Source of the DNA: Sphaerochaeta pleomorpha str. Grapes
GTDB taxonomy: Bacteria; Spirochaetota; Spirochaetia; Sphaerochaetales; Sphaerochaetaceae
Length of the DNA stretch: 64,000 bases
Direction: 5' to 3'
NCBI RefSeq assembly: GCF_000236685.1
Contig: NC_016633.1
Span: 3,415,815-3,479,814 of the forward strand
Below are positions 59,622 to 64,000 of the stretch, piece by piece. Each line of letters opens with the position of its first letter. Position 1 is the stretch's first letter. Both the position numbers and the translations under genes were made by a program. Below the pieces are notes generated by a model. The model made no database searches and was not told where the DNA came from. It saw only the letters and a program-made list of their open reading frames with translations.

Positions 59622-60540
59622 TTATAGGATTTACCGCAGGAGACAGGACCTTGGGACACGGATCAATCAGTTGCATTGTACTGAGCAACTTGCTGTAGGT
59701 ATTCTCGATACGGGAAATCTCCAGCAATTGAAGGAAACCTTGGATTGGTTTCTCGCAGAGATCAACTGTAGCCTGCACGTGGTTACCCAAGAGGATCGCA
59801 TCGATGTCGTTGCAATGCAGGAAGCCTACCGAGAGGTTACCTTTTTGGTTTTCTCAACGATGACCTTTGCAGGTGAACGCATTAATGCCGTGGCAAATGA
59901 ATGTCACACCAATTATTTTTTGATTGTCAGGAGCGACCAGATTCTCATCCGGTTTGATGGTAACAAATTGCTATCCCTCATGGGGAAAAGTGACCATCCG
60001 GCAGCCCTTGCTGCGGTAATTGCCAATGGGAAATGTGAAGTCGTGCCTTGTGTCAGGGCCCCCTTTATGGAGGGGAAGAAAATTGAACCGCGTTCCTATT
60101 TTCCCAATATGGAGGATGATTCTACCCTCGACACCTTGTTTCCTGTCATGTGTATCGGCTTCTATGACCGCGCATTGTTTCAGCGGATGCGTGGTTTCGA
60201 TGAGCAGATCCATAGTGAATACTGGCAAGCCTTGGACTGGGGAATCCGGTGTTACCTCTATGGGTATACCATTCAGGTAACCCAGGCCCTCATGGTTCAG
60301 TTTCCCCAGAGGGATTCGGTAATCGAGGATAGGACCGAAGCGGATGGTTACCTGCGCTGTTACACCAAAGCTTTATCCGTCAGCCAGATCAATGGGAAAA
60401 ACATGGCTCGAAAATACAAAGGTTTCGTAGATAAGGAAGTATTCAGGGAAGATGTGAAGAAACGGATGATCTGGTTGCAGAAAACAGATTTCCCGACGCT
60501 TTGTGAAAAATGGGAATACCCTTTGAAGGAGAAACCGTGA
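59611..60540 (+). CDS. Unknown protein with glycosyltransferase-2-like features
   Basis: 309 aa. The segment G-F-D-E-Q-I-H-S-E-Y-W-Q-A-L-D-W-G-I-R-C-Y-L-Y-G-Y near 215-240 resembles the acceptor/ED region of family-2 glycosyltransferases, and F-L-I-V-R-S-D-Q could be a nucleotide-sugar strand, but a clear D-x-D is absent. No signal or membrane segment. It overlaps proB by 11 nt and the amidase by 4 nt, so a cell-surface task linked to the amidase is plausible. Function unknown. Confidence 0.6.
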   Translation: MLNNYRIYRRRQDLGTRINQLHCTEQLAVGILDTGNLQQLKETLDWFLAEINCSLHVVTQEDRIDVVAMQEAYREVTFLVFSTMTFAGERINAVANECHTNYFLIVRSDQILIRFDGNKLLSLMGKSDHPAALAAVIANGKCEVVPCVRAPFMEGKKIEPRSYFPNMEDDSTLDTLFPVMCIGFYDRALFQRMRGFDEQIHSEYWQALDWGIRCYLYGYTIQVTQALMVQFPQRDSVIEDRTEADGYLRCYTKALSVSQINGKNMARKYKGFVDKEVFREDVKKRMIWLQKTDFPTLCEKWEYPLKEKP

Positions 60541-61289
60541 GAAAAGGGCTGATCGTTCTGCTTCTCCTCGGTTTTCTCTTTCCCCAAGGATTGCTCTTTG
60601 CCGTGGAAAACCCTTATGACTATCCTGTTTCAACCGTAATCATTGATGCAGGCCATGGCGGGTATGATCCCGGGACCTCCTCGGCCTGGGTTTTTGCTGG
60701 GGGAACGATATTCGAACGGGATATCAGTCTCGATATAGCCAAGCGGGTGTATGCCCTTCTTTCGGTAATCCGTCCGGATTTACAGCTTGTCATGACTCGT
60801 TCTGACGATACCTTTGTCAGTCTGGAGGACCGGAGTCGCATTGCTTACACCACTGAATTGCCATTGAAAACCAGTGCGTTATTCGTATCCATCCATGTTA
60901 ACAGTGCAGAGAACAATGAGGCCAGGGGATTTGAGGTATTGACCAAAAAACAAGGGAAGTCAGTGACTTTACTCAATAGTGAGACACCCACTGGCAATAT
61001 AGTACTCTATTCCCCTTTTACTTCAGTGCAACTCAATCGCTTTTTGAATAACAGGAACCTTGTCATCGCCAAGACGTTTGAACAAGTATTGGCACAGAAA
61101 CTGGAAAGTTCCAAGGACCGGGGAGTCAAGGAGCAAGACCTATATGTTCTCAATGCCTCCCGGATGCCTGGGGTTTTGGTCGAAGTAGGGTTTCTGTCCA
61201 ATGAACAGGAAGCGCAAAACCTTGTTTCCCCGCAGTGGAGACATTCTGTGGCAGAAGCAATTGTCCAAGCTATTATACAATGTCTCTGA
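60537..61289 (+). CDS. Exported N-acetylmuramoyl-L-alanine amidase (Amidase_3)
   Basis: 250 aa. A signal peptide (about 1-22, K-G-L-I-V-L-L-L-L-G-F-L-F) precedes a zinc amidase domain: I-I-D-A-G-H-G-G-Y-D-P-G, E-R-D-I-S-L-D-I-A, V-S-I-H-V-N-S-A and the late V-L-V-E-V-G-F-L-S-N. It cleaves peptide side chains from peptidoglycan during division or turnover. The start is GTG at 60537 with AAGGAG 5 nt before it, overlapping the upstream stop. Confidence 0.9.
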   Translation: MRKGLIVLLLLGFLFPQGLLFAVENPYDYPVSTVIIDAGHGGYDPGTSSAWVFAGGTIFERDISLDIAKRVYALLSVIRPDLQLVMTRSDDTFVSLEDRSRIAYTTELPLKTSALFVSIHVNSAENNEARGFEVLTKKQGKSVTLLNSETPTGNIVLYSPFTSVQLNRFLNNRNLVIAKTFEQVLAQKLESSKDRGVKEQDLYVLNASRMPGVLVEVGFLSNEQEAQNLVSPQWRHSVAEAIVQAIIQCL

Positions 61290-61302
61290 GAGGATGGCTG
61301 GT

Positions 61303-61899
61303 ATGGATAATTTTGATGTCAAGAAAACCTATGCCTCGGTGTACGGGGCAAAAGAGCAACCTTCTTTGGTGACAGTGCCCCCGCTTCCTTATTTTATTGT
61401 CGATGGACAAGGTGAGCCCGCAGGAAAAGAGTACGCCCAATCTGTAGAAATCCTCTATGGTTTGAGTTTTACGCTCAAGATGGCATACAAGAGTGAATCC
61501 TGGTACAAACCCTTTGTCGTAGCACCCCTTGAAGGGGTATGGTATGCCTGTCAGGAGGAAGCCCGTTCGCTCTGGAGATGGTCGAGCATGATATGCCAAC
61601 CTGATTTCGTGACCAGTGATATTTTCTCGCAGGTACAGGTGTTATGCCGGTCCAGGAAAAAGATTCCCACGGAGCTTTCCAGATTCTCCATTGTTGAGGA
61701 TGGTTTATGCGTGACGATGCTGCATAGAGGTCCCTATAGCGAGGAGAAGCGTTCTTTTGATGCAATGGAATCTTTCTGCCTGGAGAACCATGTCGTGAGA
61801 AACGGTGATATGCACCGCGAAATCTACCTTTCTGATCCAAGAAAAACAGCCCCGGAAAAACTAAAGACTATCCTTCGGTACTCCGTTTCAAGGATATAA
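61303..61899 (+). CDS. GyrI-like small-molecule-binding protein
   Basis: 198 aa. F-D-V-K-K-T-Y-A-S-V-Y-G-A and P-P-L-P-Y-F-I-V-D-G-Q-G-E-P match the COG4832/GyrI-like group; the C-terminal L-H-R-G-P-Y-S-E-E is the usual ligand-pocket strand. The start at 61303 suits GAGAGG at 61288-61293; an ATG at 61294 directly abuts that site. Last gene of the proA operon. Ligand unknown. The 61900-62100 stretch after it shows no clear gene. Confidence 0.78.
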   Translation: MDNFDVKKTYASVYGAKEQPSLVTVPPLPYFIVDGQGEPAGKEYAQSVEILYGLSFTLKMAYKSESWYKPFVVAPLEGVWYACQEEARSLWRWSSMICQPDFVTSDIFSQVQVLCRSRKKIPTELSRFSIVEDGLCVTMLHRGPYSEEKRSFDAMESFCLENHVVRNGDMHREIYLSDPRKTAPEKLKTILRYSVSRI

Positions 61900-62108
61900 A
61901 GGAAACATTCCACAATTACCTCCTGGTTTCTGTATAAAAATAGAAGGTCTTTCCCCTGGCTTTGTAGGTCGTTTTCCTGTCATTACGGATGACGAACAAT
62001 AGTAATAATTTTCCAGTAAAACAGTAGGAATATTTTAAAGCCATTACCTATAAGTAGATGGAAGTGTTTTCATGTTTTTTTGTTTTTAGTAATTACCAAA
62101 AGTATTTC

Positions 62109-62154
62109 TTGACAGGCAGAGATTGGTAGTTTATATTTGTTGCATGCAACAAAT
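62109..62154 (+). promoter_or_regulatory. TTT-transporter promoter with 20-bp perfect palindrome
   Basis: TTGACA (62109-62114), 17-nt spacer, TATATT (62132-62137). ATTTGTTGCA followed by its exact reverse complement TGCAACAAAT covers 62135-62154, overlapping the -10 end and the start point, as expected for a repressor site of the GntR/FadR or LacI kind. Confidence 0.85.
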
Positions 62155-62193
62155 TTGCAGAATCCTTTCGCTATGCTCCTAAAGGAGGAGAAA

Positions 62194-63168
62194 ATGAAGA
62201 AAATCGTTCTATTGGCTCTTGTTTCCCTGCTTGTTCTCCCAATGTTCGCAGCCGGCACACAGGAAACCTCCAAGGCTTACCCTGCTCGGAATGTGAAAGT
62301 CATTATTCCCTGGTCTGTAGGCGGTATGACTGATGTGTTGACAAGACCTATTGCAAGCTACCTTGAGAAGAGCTTTGGCGTTCCCTTCGTAGTTGAGAAT
62401 AAGCCAGGCGGTGGCGGAGTCGTTGGTTCCTTGGAAATTGAAAATTCAAAGAACGATGGCTACACCATTGGAACAACCTCAATGTCAACCGTATCGGCAA
62501 AGTATGTTTCACCCATGTACCCCGATATCCACAATGTGGAATTGATCAGCCAGGTTATTACCATTCCTGCAACGGTAACGGTCAATGCAGACAGTCCCTT
62601 CAAGACCCTTGCAGACTTGCTCGCCTATGCAAAGGCAAACCCCGGGAAACTGAAGAATTCGAATTCAGGAACCGGCGCCAGTGCACATATCTATGCTGCT
62701 TATTTCGAGGCTGCCGCAGGTATCAAGATGAACCACATCCCGTATCCTGCCTACGCTGAAGCAATTACCGCTTTGCTTGGCAATCATGTTGACTTGACGA
62801 ACATTCCCCTTCCTGATGTTGCTGCCCATGTTGATGCAGGCGAGTTGAGATTGCTTGCAATCGCATCGGCTGAACGTCACCCTTCCTATCCTGATGTACC
62901 AACCCTCAGGGAACTGGGACTTGATGTAGTTATGGGGAACTATTCTGGTTTTGTTGCCCCGAAGGGAACTGACCCTGCCATCATCAAAACCCTTGACGAG
63001 GCTATCGCAAAGAGTATGCAGGATCCTACCATCCGCAAATTCCTGGTCGATGCAGGATACCAGCCCGTATATCTCAATTCAGAACAATTCGCACAGGTCA
63101 TCAAGGATGCTGAGCACCAGCTTGACTATCTGGTAAATGAACTCGGGGTAGAGTTTATCGACGACTGA
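62194..63168 (+). CDS. tctC: Tripartite tricarboxylate transporter binding protein, TctC (Bug) family
   Basis: 324 aa. Signal peptide about 1-19, then A-G-T-Q-E. Bug-family marks: Y-P-A-R-N-V-K-V-I-I-P-W-S-V-G-G-M-T-D, V-V-E-N-K-P-G-G-G-G-V-V-G, and A-H-I-Y-A-A-Y-F near 180. It binds a carboxylic acid outside the membrane. AGGAGG before the ATG. A hairpin follows the gene. Confidence 0.92.
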   Translation: MKKIVLLALVSLLVLPMFAAGTQETSKAYPARNVKVIIPWSVGGMTDVLTRPIASYLEKSFGVPFVVENKPGGGGVVGSLEIENSKNDGYTIGTTSMSTVSAKYVSPMYPDIHNVELISQVITIPATVTVNADSPFKTLADLLAYAKANPGKLKNSNSGTGASAHIYAAYFEAAAGIKMNHIPYPAYAEAITALLGNHVDLTNIPLPDVAAHVDAGELRLLAIASAERHPSYPDVPTLRELGLDVVMGNYSGFVAPKGTDPAIIKTLDEAIAKSMQDPTIRKFLVDAGYQPVYLNSEQFAQVIKDAEHQLDYLVNELGVEFIDD

Positions 63169-63189
63169 TACACTGTTTTGATTACGAGT

Positions 63190-63222
63190 GATGTCCCTCT
63201 CCTTTTTGGAGGGGAGGGCATC
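63190..63222 (+). other. Intercistronic hairpin after tctC
   Basis: GATGTCCCTCTCC (63190-63202) pairs with GGAGGGGAGGGCATC (63208-63222) with small bulges and a TTTTT loop. Same placement as the hairpins after the potD-like gene and the binding protein at 37.5 kb. Confidence 0.7.
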
Positions 63223-63262
63223 CTTCCTTACTTGCTTGGATGCTCACAATCTGGAGATTGAA

Positions 63263-63748
63263 ATGACAAAAAGAAAATCCGATATTATTGCAGGAGCCAC
63301 TCTCTTCGCCTTCTCTGGTCTCCTCTATATTGGCGCTGGTTTTATGCCTACACGCAGTGAAGGCTCAAGAATACTCAACACCGGCTTTTACCCACGAATG
63401 CTCGCAATCATTCTTGCATTCCTATCAATAATCATGGTCATTGAAACCATGCAGAAATTCAAAAAAGAAGGCGATACGGAGGCCGAAGTCTATTGGAAGA
63501 ATTCCACATCCTTTTTTTTCTTCGCAACGACCCTCATCCTCTTGACCCTGTTTCCCTTTGTTATGAAAATTCTGGGATTTGCCCTAACGAGTTTCCTTTT
63601 CATTGCTTCAATGGTTTGGCTGCTCTCTGAGAAGAAAAACCGGCATCCACTGAAAATTGTCTTGGTATCAGTGGTTATTGCCTGTATCGTGTATGTAGTT
63701 TTCAAAATCATATTAGCAATCCCGTTTCCTACGGGAATCCTGCTTTGA
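63263..63748 (+). CDS. tctB: TTT transporter small membrane subunit, TctB family
   Basis: 161 aa, four spans: I-I-A-G-A-T-L-F-A-F-S-G-L-L-Y-I-G near the start and M-L-A-I-I-L-A-F-L-S next. GGAG ahead of 63263 sets the start; a reading frame from 63188 merely extends into the hairpin. Confidence 0.85.
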   Translation: MTKRKSDIIAGATLFAFSGLLYIGAGFMPTRSEGSRILNTGFYPRMLAIILAFLSIIMVIETMQKFKKEGDTEAEVYWKNSTSFFFFATTLILLTLFPFVMKILGFALTSFLFIASMVWLLSEKKNRHPLKIVLVSVVIACIVYVVFKIILAIPFPTGILL

Positions 63749-63769
63749 TAAAAATGAAGGGTTAGAATC

Positions 63770-64000
63770 ATGGATATATTCTCTTTAGACCTGTATCTCT
63801 CAGGACTCCACTTCTTTGCAAATCCGATGATGTTTGTTTCATCGTTTCTGGGAGTCCTTGTCGGCATCATTTTCGGAGCCCTCCCGGGTTTGACCGCCAC
63901 GATGACGATTGCGGTTTTCATACCCTTTACCTTTGGTCTTGCCCCGACCATTTCGTTCGCTTTCCTTTTGGGACTCTATACCGGTGCGGTATACGGAGGG
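63770..64000 (+). CDS. tctA: TTT transporter large membrane subunit, TctA family (cut by right edge)
   Basis: 77 residues visible of a family of about 500. M-D-I-F-S-L-D-L-Y-L-S-G, then F-L-G-V-L-V-G-I-I-F-G-A-L-P-G-L-T-A-T-M and L-L-G-L-Y-T-G-A-V-Y-G-G are the TctA N-terminal motifs. The frame stays open to the end of the window. Confidence 0.9.
   Translation, partial: MDIFSLDLYLSGLHFFANPMMFVSSFLGVLVGIIFGALPGLTATMTIAVFIPFTFGLAPTISFAFLLGLYTGAVYGG

Overview
The window looks like chromosomal DNA from a spirochaete of the Sphaerochaeta type. The main sign is its solute-binding proteins: six exported binding proteins share a signal peptide that ends in FANG, FSQG or FAAG and continues as G-x-x-E. 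Gene content (TRAP, TTT and ABC importers, purine fermentation, hexuronate use) fits an anaerobic fermentative lifestyle. The taxonomic call is an inference from protein style, not from a marker gene.

Layout. 1-4300: end of a LacI-type regulator, a control region with two look-alike promoter/operator modules, and a sugar ABC importer (two permeases, then binding protein). 4600-28400: a large purine/urate-degradation island. Leftward it carries a polyamine-type ABC importer (potD-A-B-C order) and two fold-type-II PLP enzymes. Rightward it carries ygfK, ssnA, ygeY, a three-subunit molybdenum hydroxylase, an 8-oxoguanine-deaminase-like enzyme, a second FAD subunit, an xdhD-like hydroxylase and ygeW. 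28500-33500: aldo/keto reductase, two VOC-like proteins, a MATE pump with its MarR regulator, and a decayed transketolase. 33600-39900: AraC regulator, sugar ABC importer and an ADP-ribosylglycohydrolase-lectin fusion. 40100-43650: mutarotase, BaiN-type flavoprotein, MFS permease. 43700-50300: GntR regulator divergent from a TRAP importer, an L-galactonate-5-dehydrogenase-like enzyme and tagaturonate reductase. 50360-54150: small membrane protein, NCS2 purine permease and adenine deaminase. 54155-57030: a siderophore/cobalamin/molybdate-type ABC importer. 57190-61900: proA-proB, an unknown protein, an exported cell-wall amidase and a GyrI-like protein. 62100-64000: a tripartite tricarboxylate transporter that runs off the right edge.

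How it works together. In the purine island, bases would be deaminated (Ade, the 8-oxoguanine-deaminase-like enzyme, SsnA) and hydroxylated or reduced by the two molybdenum hydroxylases and YgfK. Ring-opened ureido products would go to YgeY and YgeW. The PLP lyases are candidates for the diaminopropionate-lyase step normally done by YgeX, which is not in the window. The GntR/TRAP segment would import an uronate or aldonate, oxidise it to tagaturonate and reduce that to altronate.

Most interesting signals: (1) a 49-nt element repeated upstream of the PLP operon and in the potD/ygfK divergent region, with a TTGAC box at the same 29-nt distance; (2) 10-nt tandem TGTTGC-type repeats ahead of ygfK, ygeW and adenine deaminase; (3) an xdhD-type protein in which all eight [2Fe-2S] cysteine positions are substituted; (4) a Cys/His/Asp-rich repeat insert in YgfK whose protein repeat is exact although the DNA has diverged at synonymous sites; (5) three tandem palindromes covering the marR promoter; (6) perfect palindromes at the TTT, mutarotase and uronate promoters.
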